DNA from: Roseovarius faecimaris
GTDB taxonomy: Bacteria > Pseudomonadota > Alphaproteobacteria > Rhodobacterales > Rhodobacteraceae
Direction: 5' to 3'
Assembly (NCBI RefSeq): GCF_009762325.1
Contig: NZ_CP034348.1
Location: forward strand, 1,990,501 to 2,054,500
DNA length: 64,000 nt
Shown here: positions 46,350-54,999 of the stretch, piece by piece
Numbering within the stretch: the stretch's first letter is position 1
Layout of the letters: every line of letters starts with the position of its first letter
Notes under the pieces: model-generated
Seen by the model: the letters and a program-made list of their open reading frames with translations, nothing else
Told to the model about the DNA's origin: nothing
Database searches by the model: none
Translations under genes and position numbers: made by a program

Positions 46350-46418
46350 TCACGCCAGCGCAATCGCCGCCGCTGCCGCAAGGCCAACACCAAGTGCCGA
46401 AACAAGCAAAACTTTCAT
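46350..46418 (-). CDS. possible micro-ORF, 22 aa, one membrane helix
   Basis: On the minus strand ATG 46418 gives MKVLLVSALGVGLAAAAAIA, then LA and a stop. A perfect AGGAGGA lies seven bases before the start, better than most ribosome sites in this window. The whole product is hydrophobic. It follows tgt by 107 bases on the same strand. The strong site argues for translation; the function is unknown. Confidence 0.4.
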   Translation of the reverse strand: MKVLLVSALGVGLAAAAAIALA

Positions 46419-46525
46419 GACCGCGTCCTCCTGGGCCGCAGTCTACTCCGAATCCCGCGGAATTTGCCGACGCCGCACACCAGATATTGCGGGGTGTTGC
46501 GCGATTGCACCAACATGAAGTGGCT

Positions 46526-47650
46526 TCAGAGCGGCGGAATGTCCCCCTCCGCGCGCTGCGCATGGAACATAGCCTCCCACGCCGCAAACCGCCCTTCGGC
46601 AATCGCCGCGCGCATGCCCTGCATGATCTCCTGGAAATAATGCAGGTTGTGCCAGGTCAGAAGCATGCCGCTGATCATCTCCTGCGCGCGGAACACATGA
46701 TGCAGATAGGCGCGGGAATAGCTGCGGCAGGCCGGACAGCTGCAAGCCTCGTCCAGCGGGCGCGGATCGTCCGCATGGCGCGCGTTCTTGATGTTGACCA
46801 CGCCGCGCCGGGTAAAGACCTGCCCCGTGCGCCCCGACCGCGACGGCAGCACGCAATCCATCATGTCCACGCCCCGCTTCACGGCCCCCACGATGTCATC
46901 GGGCTTGCCCACCCCCATCAGATAGCGCGGCTTGTCCTCCGGCAGAAATCCCGGCGCATAATCCAGACAGTCGAACATCGCCGCCTGCCCCTCGCCCACC
47001 GCCAGCCCGCCGATGGCATAGCCGTCAAACCCGATGGCCTTGAGTGCTTCGGCGCTTTCCTCGCGCAGATCGCGTTCCAGCCCGCCTTGCATGATGCCGA
47101 ACAGCATATGCCCCGGCCGTACGCCAAAGGCCGCCCTTGACCGCTCGGCCCACCGCATGGACAGCCGCATGGACCGGGCAATCGCCTCGCGCTCGGCGGG
47201 CAAGGCGGGACATTCGTCAAAGCACATCACGATGTCCGACCCCAGAAGCCGCTGTATTTCCATGCTGCTTTCCGGGCTCAGCATATGTTTCGACCCGTCG
47301 ATATGGCTCTTGAAGGTCACGCCCTCCTCGGTGAGTTTCCTGAGCCCTGCGAGGCTCATCACCTGAAACCCGCCGCTATCGGTCAGAATGGGCCGCTCCC
47401 AGTTCATGAACTTGTGCAGCCCGCCCAGGCGCGCCACCCGCTCGGCGCCCGGGCGCAGCATCAGGTGATAGGTATTGCCCAGCAGAATATCGGCCCCTGT
47501 CTCGCGTACGCTCTCGGGCAGCATGGCCTTTACCGTGGCCGCCGTGCCCACCGGCATGAAGGCCGGGGTGCGCACCTCTCCGCGCGGTGTGCGGATCACG
47601 CCCAGCCGCGCCGCGCCATCCTGCGCCAGTTTCTCGAATCCGGTCGTCAA
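46526..47650 (-). CDS. tgt: tRNA-guanine (queuine) transglycosylase
   Basis: Exchanges guanine 34 for preQ1 in tRNAs for Asp, Asn, His and Tyr. The 374-aa protein has [33 protein letters not shown] (catalytic Asp), [11 protein letters not shown] and the zinc site [16 protein letters not shown]. The start is TTG 47650: an in-frame TAG sits only one codon further upstream (47654-47656), and no ATG or GTG lies before the conserved block. GAGG is about ten bases before. A TTG start may lower expression. Two hydrophobic micro-ORFs follow. Confidence 0.95.
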   Translation of the reverse strand: MTTGFEKLAQDGAARLGVIRTPRGEVRTPAFMPVGTAATVKAMLPESVRETGADILLGNTYHLMLRPGAERVARLGGLHKFMNWERPILTDSGGFQVMSLAGLRKLTEEGVTFKSHIDGSKHMLSPESSMEIQRLLGSDIVMCFDECPALPAEREAIARSMRLSMRWAERSRAAFGVRPGHMLFGIMQGGLERDLREESAEALKAIGFDGYAIGGLAVGEGQAAMFDCLDYAPGFLPEDKPRYLMGVGKPDDIVGAVKRGVDMMDCVLPSRSGRTGQVFTRRGVVNIKNARHADDPRPLDEACSCPACRSYSRAYLHHVFRAQEMISGMLLTWHNLHYFQEIMQGMRAAIAEGRFAAWEAMFHAQRAEGDIPPL

Positions 47651-47772
47651 AACCTATAGCCCTCAGCCAAGTTTCATCTTTTGCCTCTCCATAAAGCGGG
47701 CTACCGTAGCTTGCAAATCCAAGACACACACCCCAACTGTATACTATTGCATACACTTTAAGAGGGCCAATT

Positions 47773-48663
47773 ATGACCGAAGACCTGATTATGGACCTGC
47801 TGTCCTCCAACCTGCCGCTCCTGTTGCTGGCGCTTCTGCTTGTCATCACCGTCTTCAAGGCGGTCAAGATCGTGCCGCAATCCGAACAGCACGTGGTCGA
47901 ACGCTTCGGCAAGCTGCGCAAGGTCATGGGCCCCGGCATCAACCTGATCGTGCCGTTCTTCGACGTGGTCCGGCACAAGATTTCCATTCTCGAACGGCAA
48001 TTGCCCAATGCCTCCCAGGACGCGATCACCAAGGATAACGTGCTGGTGCAGGTGGAAACATCGGTGTTCTACCGCATCACCGAGCCGGAAAAGACGGTCT
48101 ATCGCATCCGCGACGTGGACGCCGCCATCGCCACCACCGTGGCCGGGATCGTCCGCGCCGAGATTGGCAAGATGGACCTGGACGAGGTGCAGTCCAACCG
48201 CGCCCAGCTGATCACCACGATCAAGGCTCTGGTCGAGGACGCCGTCGACAACTGGGGGATCGAGGTCACCCGCGCCGAAATTCTCGATGTCAACCTGGAC
48301 GAAGCCACCCGCGCCGCGATGCTGCAACAGCTCAACGCCGAACGCGCCCGCCGCGCCCATGTGACCGAGGCCGAAGGCCAGCGCCGCGCGGTGGAACTGG
48401 CCGCCGATGCCGAGCTTTACGCCGCCCAGAAAGCCGCCGAGGCCCGCCGCGTCGAAGCCGACGCCGAAGCCTACGCCACCGGCGTCGTTGCGGCGGCCAT
48501 TCAGGCCAACGGGCTTGAGGCCGCGCAATACCAGGTGGCCCTGAAACAGGTCGAGTCGCTCAACGCCCTGGGCAACAGCCCGTCGGCCTCGACCATCGTC
48601 GTGCCGGCCAACGCGCTTGAGGCGTTTGGCAACGCCTTCAACATGCTGAAAGGGAAATCGTGA
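47773..48663 (+). CDS. SPFH/Band 7 (stomatin-like) membrane protein
   Basis: The 296-aa protein has an N-terminal membrane helix (LPLLLLALLLVITVFKAV, about 15-32), an SPFH domain (IVPQSEQHVVERFGKLRKV; INLIVPFFD; SVFYRITEPEKTVYRI) to about residue 190, and a coiled coil rich in Ala, Glu and Arg (EAEGQRRAVELAADAELYAAQ). It resembles QmcA-type stomatins, which form large membrane rings that regulate proteases or protect the membrane. The NfeD gene overlaps its stop (TGATG), the typical partner arrangement. Confidence 0.93.
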   Translation: MTEDLIMDLLSSNLPLLLLALLLVITVFKAVKIVPQSEQHVVERFGKLRKVMGPGINLIVPFFDVVRHKISILERQLPNASQDAITKDNVLVQVETSVFYRITEPEKTVYRIRDVDAAIATTVAGIVRAEIGKMDLDEVQSNRAQLITTIKALVEDAVDNWGIEVTRAEILDVNLDEATRAAMLQQLNAERARRAHVTEAEGQRRAVELAADAELYAAQKAAEARRVEADAEAYATGVVAAAIQANGLEAAQYQVALKQVESLNALGNSPSASTIVVPANALEAFGNAFNMLKGKS

Positions 48664-48941
48664 TGGAAGAGCTGGCACTCTGGCAACTCTGGTGGGCCTG
48701 GCTCGCCGGGGCCCTGGGCCTCGCCATTCTCGAAGTGATCGCTCCCGGCTTTATCTTCCTCGGCTTTGCCGTCGGCGCGGCCATCGTGGCGCTGCTCGTG
48801 CTGCTGCCACTGAAGATCAGCCTCGTCGCCCTGCTGGTAATCTTCGCGGCCACTTCGCTCATCGCCTGGATCGTGCTGCGCAGGCTCTTCCGCAACCCCG
48901 ACGACCAGACGCGCATTTTCCACGAGGATATCAATAAGTAA
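48663..48941 (+). CDS. NfeD-like membrane protein (short form)
   Basis: The 92-aa protein has about three hydrophobic helices (LWQLWWAWLAGALGLAILEV, FIFLGFAVGAAIVALLVLL and LVALLVIFAATSLIAWIVL) and a short basic/acidic tail. It lacks the ClpP-type protease domain and appears to stop before the full NfeD OB domain. The ATG at 48663 overlaps the stomatin stop. Short NfeD proteins serve as partners of stomatins in membrane organisation. Confidence 0.88.
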   Translation: MEELALWQLWWAWLAGALGLAILEVIAPGFIFLGFAVGAAIVALLVLLPLKISLVALLVIFAATSLIAWIVLRRLFRNPDDQTRIFHEDINK

Positions 48942-49292
48942 GCCATTTGAAGCGACTGCCAGGCGGATGTTGCTGACCTAGGAACAAGGCACCACGGGCC
49001 GGTTAACAGCCGCGCAGCGGCCCGGCCCATCGCCAGCCCCCCTACCAGGGCTGGCGATATGGCGGGGCTGGGTGCCTCGCTCCTTCTGCGCGCGGATGTG
49101 GCGGGGATAAAGTGCCCCGGAACGCCTGACAGGATCGCCACCCCGGGGGCTGGCAATCGGCCTTGTGGTGCGCTTGCCGCAATGACCGCTCAGGGCTCAA
49201 ACCGGACATCCCGCCTCCTCCCTTGCATCCCCCCGCGATTTCCCGATGATAGAGCGTTCAACCCGCGCACAAAGACCGACAGGGAAAAGCAA
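48942..49292. other. 351-base intergenic region with two strong hairpins
   Basis: After the NfeD gene, GGGCCG (48996-49001) can pair with CGGCCC (49018-49023). ATCGCCAGCCC (49029-49039) pairs perfectly over 11 bp with GGGCTGGCGAT (49048-49058) with an 8-base loop. No T-run follows, so these are not ordinary terminators. Frames through 49059-49290 have no good ribosome sites until rimK. It may be a leader RNA or small RNA; I could not match a known family. Confidence 0.45.
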
Positions 49293-50702
49293 ATGACGGA
49301 CGACACCCAACCAGAGATTCTGCAATTCGGCTGGGAGGAGTGGATCAGTCTGCCCGATCTGGGCGTTCCTGCGCTGCGCGCCAAGGTCGATACCGGCGCG
49401 CGCACCTCGGCGCTGCATGCGTTTGACATCGAAACCTTCGGTTCGGCCAAACATCCCAAGGTGCGGTTCACCCTGCACCCGATTCCCGGCCGCGACGATC
49501 TGGTGATCCCCTGTTCCGCGCCCATCGTGGACCGGCGCGAGGTGGCCTCGTCGAATGGCGAGAAAGAGCTGCGCTACGTGATCGAAAGCACGCTCTCCGT
49601 TGGCGGTCAGAGCTGGCCCATCGAGATCACCCTCACCAACCGCTCCTCCATGGCCAGCCGCATGCTGCTGGGCCGCCAGGCGCTGAAGGATCACATCTCG
49701 ATCCAGGCCACCGACCGGTTCTTCCAGCCCGAGCTCAGCTATGACGTCTACCACACGTCCAAGATGCGCACCGCACAGCCCAACCGCGCCCTGCGCATCG
49801 CCGTGCTCAGCCGCGAAGACAACTATTCCACCCGCCGCCTCGTCGAAGAAGGCGAAAAGCGCGGCCATACCGTCGAGGTGATCAACACCACCCGCTGCTA
49901 CATGGCGATCAACCCGATGACGCCCGAAGTGCATTACGACGGCAAACGCCTGCCCCGCTATGACGCGGTGATCCCGCGCATCGGCGCCTCGATCACCCCT
50001 TATGGCACCGCCATCGTGCGCCAGTTCGAAACCATCGGCACCTATTGCGTGAACCCCTCCGCCGGCATCACCGCAAGCCGCGACAAGCTCTATGCCCATC
50101 AGCTCATGTCGCGCGCCAAGATCGGCATGCCCAACACCGCCTTTGCCGCCTCGCCGATGGACACCGCGAACCTGATCGGCCTCGTCGGCACCGCGCCCCT
50201 GATCGTGAAACTGCTGGAATCGACCCAAGGCAAGGGCGTCGTGCTGGCCGAAACCAAAAAAGCGGCGGAATCGGTGATCGACGCCTTCCGCGGGCTCAAG
50301 GCCAACTTCCTCGTGCAGGATTTCGTCAAGGAGGCCGCGGGCGAGGATATCCGCTGCCTCGTCGTGGGCGGCAAGGTCGTGGCCTCGATGAAACGCACCG
50401 GCGCCGAAGGCGATTTCCGCTCCAACCTGCATCGCGGCGGGTCGGCCAAATCGGTGCGCATCACCAAGGCCGAGCGTGAAACCGCGATCAAGGCGGCGCG
50501 CGTCTTCGGGCTCAACCTCGCCGGCGTGGACCTGCTGCGCGCCGAGGCCGGGCCGAAAGTGCTCGAGGTCAACTCCTCTCCCGGGCTCGAAGGCATCGAA
50601 AATTCGACCGGCAAGAACATCGCCGGACTGCTTTACGAGCAGATCGAGGCCCAGGTCCGCCCTGCCCCGATCCGCCGCCGCAAAACCAAATCCGCCGGAT
50701 GA
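49293..50702 (+). CDS. rimK: RimK-family ATP-grasp ligase fused to an N-terminal retropepsin-like (RimB/Zn-protease) domain
   Basis: The 469-aa protein has two parts. Residues 10-150 match the ATP-dependent zinc-protease/RimB-like domain ([24 protein letters not shown], with an aspartyl-protease-like [16 protein letters not shown]). Residues about 165-455 are a RimK ATP-grasp ligase ([83 protein letters not shown]). RimK adds glutamates to ribosomal protein S6. Fusion of both activities could allow making and trimming the tail. ATG 49293 follows AGGGAAAAGC. Confidence 0.88.
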   Translation: MTDDTQPEILQFGWEEWISLPDLGVPALRAKVDTGARTSALHAFDIETFGSAKHPKVRFTLHPIPGRDDLVIPCSAPIVDRREVASSNGEKELRYVIESTLSVGGQSWPIEITLTNRSSMASRMLLGRQALKDHISIQATDRFFQPELSYDVYHTSKMRTAQPNRALRIAVLSREDNYSTRRLVEEGEKRGHTVEVINTTRCYMAINPMTPEVHYDGKRLPRYDAVIPRIGASITPYGTAIVRQFETIGTYCVNPSAGITASRDKLYAHQLMSRAKIGMPNTAFAASPMDTANLIGLVGTAPLIVKLLESTQGKGVVLAETKKAAESVIDAFRGLKANFLVQDFVKEAAGEDIRCLVVGGKVVASMKRTGAEGDFRSNLHRGGSAKSVRITKAERETAIKAARVFGLNLAGVDLLRAEAGPKVLEVNSSPGLEGIENSTGKNIAGLLYEQIEAQVRPAPIRRRKTKSAG

Positions 50703-50710
50703 TCCATCCC

Positions 50711-50734
50711 GTAGGGTGCGTGTTCACACGCACC
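50711..50734. repeat. REP-like palindromic element, copy 1
   Basis: The 24 bases begin GTAG and fold as GGTGCGTGT-TC-ACACGCACC (9-bp stem). Copies with the same GTAGGGTGCGTG...CACGCACC plan occur at 63238-63261 (inverted) and 63272-63295. It lies just after the rimK stop. It may be a repeat of the REP type or a hairpin terminator without T-run. Confidence 0.6.
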
Positions 50735-50804
50735 TCCCCGCCGATTGACCTCGCGCCCGCATCCGCCTACCCTTGCCCTGCTCAACACCGGGAGGGGTCA
50801 GCAG

Positions 50805-50876
50805 ATGCACGCATTCCGCTATCATGACCGAACCCGCGGCCCTGTCCGCGCCCCGCAACGTCGTTTGTGGGGCTGA
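50805..50876 (+). CDS. possible leader peptide (23 aa) of the ABC-F gene
   Basis: ATG 50805 follows GGGAGGGG (50790-50797) by seven bases, a very strong site. The frame reads MHAFRYHDRTRGPVRAPQRR, then LWG and stop. It is Arg-rich. A hairpin (GCCCCGCAA with TTTGTGGGGC) covers its last codons. It ends 81 bases before the ABC-F start. Leader peptides before ABC-F genes are known to act in translation-dependent attenuation elsewhere; here that is only a suggestion. Confidence 0.4.
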   Translation: MHAFRYHDRTRGPVRAPQRRLWG

Positions 50877-50957
50877 TCCGGACGCGCATACCATCTGATC
50901 CGATCTGCCCTGACCGCAGCCGCCTTGCGCTGCTTCTGACCCGGAAAGACCTGACAG

Positions 50958-52475
50958 ATGTCCCTGATCACCCTTCGCAATCTTGGCCTGACCATCGGCA
51001 CGCCCCTGTTTTCCAACCTCACCTTCTCCATCGAGAAGGGCGACCGCATCGGGCTTGTCGCCTCCAACGGGCGCGGTAAATCCTCGCTTCTGTCGCTGAT
51101 CGCGGGCGCGCAGGAGCCGACCACCGGCGAAATCACCACCGCCCGCGGCTTGCGCATGGCACTTGTCGCCCAGAACCCGCCTGACGCGCTGCACCCGCTC
51201 AGCCTCTATGACACCGTGCTCTCGGCCCTCGATCCCGAGACCGCCGAGATGGAAAGCTGGCGGGTCGATATCGTGCTCGACGATCTCTCGGTCCCGCCCG
51301 AGCTGTGGCACACGCCGCTGGCGCAGCTTTCGGGCGGCTGGCAGCGGGTGGCGCTTCTGGCCCGCGCCTGGGTGAGTGAACCGGACGTGCTTTTGCTCGA
51401 CGAGCCGACAAACCACCTCGATCTTTCCCGCATCGGGTTTCTGCAGAACTGGATCGCCACCATCGCGCGCGGCGTGCCCATGCTGATCGTCAGCCATGAC
51501 CGCGCCTTTCTCGACGAGGTGACGACCCGCACGCTTTTCCTGCGCTCTGAGGCGTCCGAGGAGTTCCCCCTGCCCTACACAGAGGCCCGCGCGGCCCTGG
51601 ACGAGAAGGACCATGCCGCCGCCCGCCGGTTCGAGAACGAGGTCGCCAAGGCCAATCAGCTCCGCCGCCAGGCGGCCAAGCTCAAGAATATCGGGATCAA
51701 TTCCGGCTCTGACCTGCTGCTGAAGAAGAACAAGCAACTGAAAGAGCGCGCCGACAGCATCGTGCAGGCCGCCCGCCCCGCACATCAGGAGGCCGGTTCC
51801 GGCCAGATCCGCCTCGCCAATTCCGGCGCCCATGCCAAGGCCCTGATCAGCTTCGAGCCGACCGAAATCTGCATTCCCGACGGCCCCATGCTCTACACAC
51901 TGCCGCAATCCTGGATCAGCCCCGGCGACCGTGTCGTGATCCTCGGGGCCAATGGCACCGGCAAGACGCAGCTCCTGACCCAGGTCATCGCCGCCACCCG
52001 CGCCGAGCACCCCACGATCCGCGTCGCCCCGTCGGCAGTACCCGGCATCTCCGATCAGGCGCTCAGCCAGCTTAGCGCCTACAAGACCCCGTTCGACGCC
52101 GTCACCTCCGTGTCGGATATCGGCGATCAGAAGGCCATCGCCGAACTGGCCGCCGCGGGCATCGCCTTCGGTATGCAGGACAAGCCCATTCCGGCCCTCT
52201 CCGGCGGCCAGCGCAGCCGCCTCGCCATGCTTCTGCTGCGGCTTCAGGCGCCGAACCTCTACATCCTCGACGAGCCGACGAACCATCTCGATATCGACGG
52301 GCAAGAGGCGCTGGAGCATGAGCTTCTGGCCCATGACACCACCGCCCTTCTGGTCAGCCACGACCGGACCTTCGTGCGCACCATCGGCACCCGCTTCTGG
52401 CAGGTGGTGCGCAAACGGCTGGTTGAGGTGGACAGCCCCGAGCCGTTCTTTGCCGAACAGCTGGGCGCAAGCTGA
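50958..52475 (+). CDS. ABC-F family ribosome-associated ATPase
   Basis: A soluble protein with two ATP-binding cassettes and no membrane part, 505 aa. Domain 1: GLVASNGRGKSSLLSL (Walker A; N-G-R-G-K), LSGGWQRVALLARAW (signature) and LLLDEPTNHLDL. Domain 2: ILGANGTGKTQLL, LSGGQRSRLAMLLLRL and YILDEPTNHLDI. The linker is rich in charged helices (about 210-280: ENEVAKANQLRRQAAKLKNIG). ABC-F proteins act in the ribosomal E-site to rescue stalled or antibiotic-bound ribosomes. The exact type (EttA, Uup and so on) is not clear. A possible leader peptide precedes it. Confidence 0.92.
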   Translation: MSLITLRNLGLTIGTPLFSNLTFSIEKGDRIGLVASNGRGKSSLLSLIAGAQEPTTGEITTARGLRMALVAQNPPDALHPLSLYDTVLSALDPETAEMESWRVDIVLDDLSVPPELWHTPLAQLSGGWQRVALLARAWVSEPDVLLLDEPTNHLDLSRIGFLQNWIATIARGVPMLIVSHDRAFLDEVTTRTLFLRSEASEEFPLPYTEARAALDEKDHAAARRFENEVAKANQLRRQAAKLKNIGINSGSDLLLKKNKQLKERADSIVQAARPAHQEAGSGQIRLANSGAHAKALISFEPTEICIPDGPMLYTLPQSWISPGDRVVILGANGTGKTQLLTQVIAATRAEHPTIRVAPSAVPGISDQALSQLSAYKTPFDAVTSVSDIGDQKAIAELAAAGIAFGMQDKPIPALSGGQRSRLAMLLLRLQAPNLYILDEPTNHLDIDGQEALEHELLAHDTTALLVSHDRTFVRTIGTRFWQVVRKRLVEVDSPEPFFAEQLGAS

Positions 52476-52584
52476 CCCCGCCCCGGACCCCGATCCCGGG
52501 CCTCCTCCTCCCCGCTCAGCATTTGCTTTTCACCCGCCTCGCATGCAGACTGACCGATATATTATACCCAAAGGTCTTTGCCCC

Positions 52585-54444
52585 ATGGCTGATCTGCCCG
52601 ACGACATCGCCCGCATCAACGCGCTCACCTCCAATGCCCGCAACACCTGGTTCGCCCTCCTCGGTGTGCTTGTCTTTGTCGGGATCACGCTGATGGGGGT
52701 CGAGCATATCGACTTCTACGGCGTCGGCCGCGCCACTGAGCTGCCTTTGGTCAATGTCGACGTGCCCACGCGCTATTTCTTCGTCGCCGCCCCGATCCTG
52801 ACTGCCGCGATCTACGGCTACTTCCACCTCTACCTGATCCGGCTTTGGGATGTGCTGGGCAAGGCCGACCCGGTGCATCAGGGCCAGCCTCTGGGCGATG
52901 TGGTCTCGCCCTGGCTCGTGACCGACGCCGCCCTGCACCTGCGCCGCCGCTTGCGCGATGACGCCTGCACCACCCCCCGCACCCTCGAAGCCGCCGCCAT
53001 GGCGCTCAACTTTCTGCTCGCCTGGGGCTTCGGCCCTTTGGTGCTGGGGCTCTTGTGGTGGCAATCCATGCCCGCCCGGGAGTTTCTCTGGATCACCCTT
53101 GTGGCCACCCTGGCGCTGATCGTGGTGCTCATCACCGGCACCGCCAGCCTCGCCATGCTGATCCTGCGCATGCGCCCCTCGAATAGCGGCCAACAAATCA
53201 ACCTCTGGTCCACCGTTCCGGCAATGAGCGCCTTCCTCATCATCGCTCCTGCCCTTCTGATCTTCGCCTTTCAGCGCACCGAAGGCCCGACCGAGTACCT
53301 CGCAGACCTGGTCCTCATCGGAGAAGACATTGTCGAACGCCCCGAAGGCTGGCTCCCCTACGCCATCGCCCGCGACGAGTTTCGCGATAACTGGTGTCGC
53401 CGCAAGGGGATCAAAGCGGCGGATTGTTTGGACTTAGGCGACCGCGAGCAGAGCTTTAAAGACGAATGGAGATCCCGCCGTTCCTCTTCATTTGCTGATT
53501 TTCAGCGTCCTTCATGGGATGGCCCATTTCAAAAGAAACCTGATCTAAGGAACGCGGTATTGATATCTGCTTATCTGGTTGGAGCAAACCTCTCGCTCAT
53601 AGATTTAGCTGGTTCTGAATTTTGGGATGCTAATCTGGAAGGGGCTGATCTCAGCAAAGCTAATCTAAGCTTCACGGATTTTAGAAATGCTGAGCTGGCA
53701 ACTGCAAGTCTGCGGTCAACCAACATACTGCACGCAAGTTTCGTAAGAACGAATCTAGTCGACACACACATTACTTTCGCAAAAATAGAAAGCACTGTTT
53801 TTTGGTACGCCAACTTGACCCGCACAAGTTTCAACAATTCCCAAATTACAAATACAACTTTCTTCGATACCAGTTTGAACAGCGTAGATTTTAGCAGCTC
53901 AGGCATGAAGGAAGTTAACTTTGGAGATGTAACTTTGACTTCGGCTAACTTCAAATTTTCGTACTTAGATGATGTGAGTTTTGGGCATGCAAAAATGGCA
54001 AACACCGTATTCGATTTCTCATATTTGGCTGGTTCATTAGATACACCGACTTTCTTTGCTGAAATCAATCTAGATGGTGCAACTAACTTTGGTGGTGCAA
54101 TGCGCAATCTTATTGTTGATAAAATAGATTTTGACGAACGCACTGATTTCCGAAATGCATTTCTAGATAAAAGCGTTTCGTTTTCCCCTGATTTTGCAGC
54201 GCAAATGGGTACTCCGCTCAATCGCCCTTGTCAGTGGGTCACTACCCATCTGAGCGACGAAGAGTACTTTTCTCTTTGGCGCTGGTGGATAGAACGTAGC
54301 CCCGAACTCATATATTGGGATCAAATTGCCCCACCCGAATGGCGCAATGTCCCCCGCCTCACCCCCGAAGACATCGCCGAACTCGGCCTCACCGATTGCA
54401 CATGGAAAACCGGCCCCATGCCGGGCGCGGAAGCGTCGGAGTGA
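52585..54444 (+). CDS. pentapeptide-repeat membrane protein, compositionally mosaic
   Basis: The 619-aa protein has about four membrane helices in its first 250 residues (WFALLGVLVFVGITLMGV, YFFVAAPILTAAIYGYFHL, LGLLWW and FLWITLVATLALIVVLITG, then AFLIIAPALLIFAF). From about 320 to 545 it is a pentapeptide-repeat beta-helix (A/N-L-x-x pattern: ANLSLIDLAGSEFWDANLEGA, broken by variants such as TNTTFFDTSLNSVDF). A short tail follows. The repeat-coding DNA (about 53440-54330) is clearly AT-rich, 40% G+C in two lines counted, against 65% in one line of the membrane-coding part. The function is unknown. Confidence 0.8.
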   Translation: MADLPDDIARINALTSNARNTWFALLGVLVFVGITLMGVEHIDFYGVGRATELPLVNVDVPTRYFFVAAPILTAAIYGYFHLYLIRLWDVLGKADPVHQGQPLGDVVSPWLVTDAALHLRRRLRDDACTTPRTLEAAAMALNFLLAWGFGPLVLGLLWWQSMPAREFLWITLVATLALIVVLITGTASLAMLILRMRPSNSGQQINLWSTVPAMSAFLIIAPALLIFAFQRTEGPTEYLADLVLIGEDIVERPEGWLPYAIARDEFRDNWCRRKGIKAADCLDLGDREQSFKDEWRSRRSSSFADFQRPSWDGPFQKKPDLRNAVLISAYLVGANLSLIDLAGSEFWDANLEGADLSKANLSFTDFRNAELATASLRSTNILHASFVRTNLVDTHITFAKIESTVFWYANLTRTSFNNSQITNTTFFDTSLNSVDFSSSGMKEVNFGDVTLTSANFKFSYLDDVSFGHAKMANTVFDFSYLAGSLDTPTFFAEINLDGATNFGGAMRNLIVDKIDFDERTDFRNAFLDKSVSFSPDFAAQMGTPLNRPCQWVTTHLSDEEYFSLWRWWIERSPELIYWDQIAPPEWRNVPRLTPEDIAELGLTDCTWKTGPMPGAEASE

Positions 54445-54473
54445 CGCCCCGAAAGCGCCACCCCGGCAAAGAA

Positions 54474-54507
54474 TTTTGTACAAAACAGGGGGTCATTTTG
54501 TACAAAA
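54474..54507. promoter_or_regulatory. tandem 12-bp palindromes TTTTGTACAAAA
   Basis: TTTTGTACAAAA occurs at 54474-54485 and again at 54496-54507, start to start 22 bases apart (about two helical turns). The second is followed by CGTACAATT, which adds an overlapping third half-match. They lie about 80 bases before sufT and just after the pentapeptide gene. This is the shape of an operator bound by a dimeric repressor. I cannot name the protein. Confidence 0.6.
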
Positions 54508-54586
54508 CGTACAATTCTCCTCCCTCTGGACGCCGCCCGAGATAAATCCTATATGTTTGCTCAGGAATGAAGCGCAGGACCCCGAC

Positions 54587-54949
54587 ATGAGCCAGACCCC
54601 CGACCCGGTTGAAGGTGCCCCACTGATCGCACCGTCGAGCACGGATCACCCCCTTTACGATAACATCGTTGAGGCGTGCCGCTCTGTCTATGACCCGGAA
54701 ATCCCGGTCAATATCTTTGATCTGGGCCTTATCTATACCATTGATATCGATACGGAAAATGCCGTCAAAGTGGTGATGACCCTGACCGCTCCCGGCTGTC
54801 CCGTGGCGGGTGAGATGCCCGGCTGGGTGGCCGAGGCCGTGGAGCCGCTTCCGGGCGTGAAACAGGTCGATGTGGAGCTCACCTGGGAACCCCCCTGGGG
54901 CATGGACATGATGAGCGACGAGGCGCGTCTCGAACTGGGATTCATGTAA
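54587..54949 (+). CDS. sufT: SUF-system Fe-S assembly protein SufT (DUF59/MIP18 family)
   Basis: This 120-aa protein helps mature Fe-S proteins. The MIP18 core is VYDPEIPVNIFDLGLIY (35-50), MTLTAPGCPVAGEM with the reactive Cys71, and VELTWEPPWG. It starts MSQTPDPVEGAPL with a 25-residue unstructured leader. ATG 54587 sits 80 bases after the tandem palindromes. The A-type carrier at 56377 lies two genes downstream, so an Fe-S link holds this group together. Confidence 0.92.
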   Translation: MSQTPDPVEGAPLIAPSSTDHPLYDNIVEACRSVYDPEIPVNIFDLGLIYTIDIDTENAVKVVMTLTAPGCPVAGEMPGWVAEAVEPLPGVKQVDVELTWEPPWGMDMMSDEARLELGFM

Positions 54950-54999
54950 CGCAAGTAAATTAGCTTGCTTTGTTTCTCTGCAAGCTTTATAACTTGCCA

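Noticed and set aside
49059..49292. Longer N-terminus for the RimK fusion (upstream in-frame start)
   Set aside because: It would cross the structured intergenic region, lacks a ribosome site and gives a Pro/Arg-rich extension not seen in the family.
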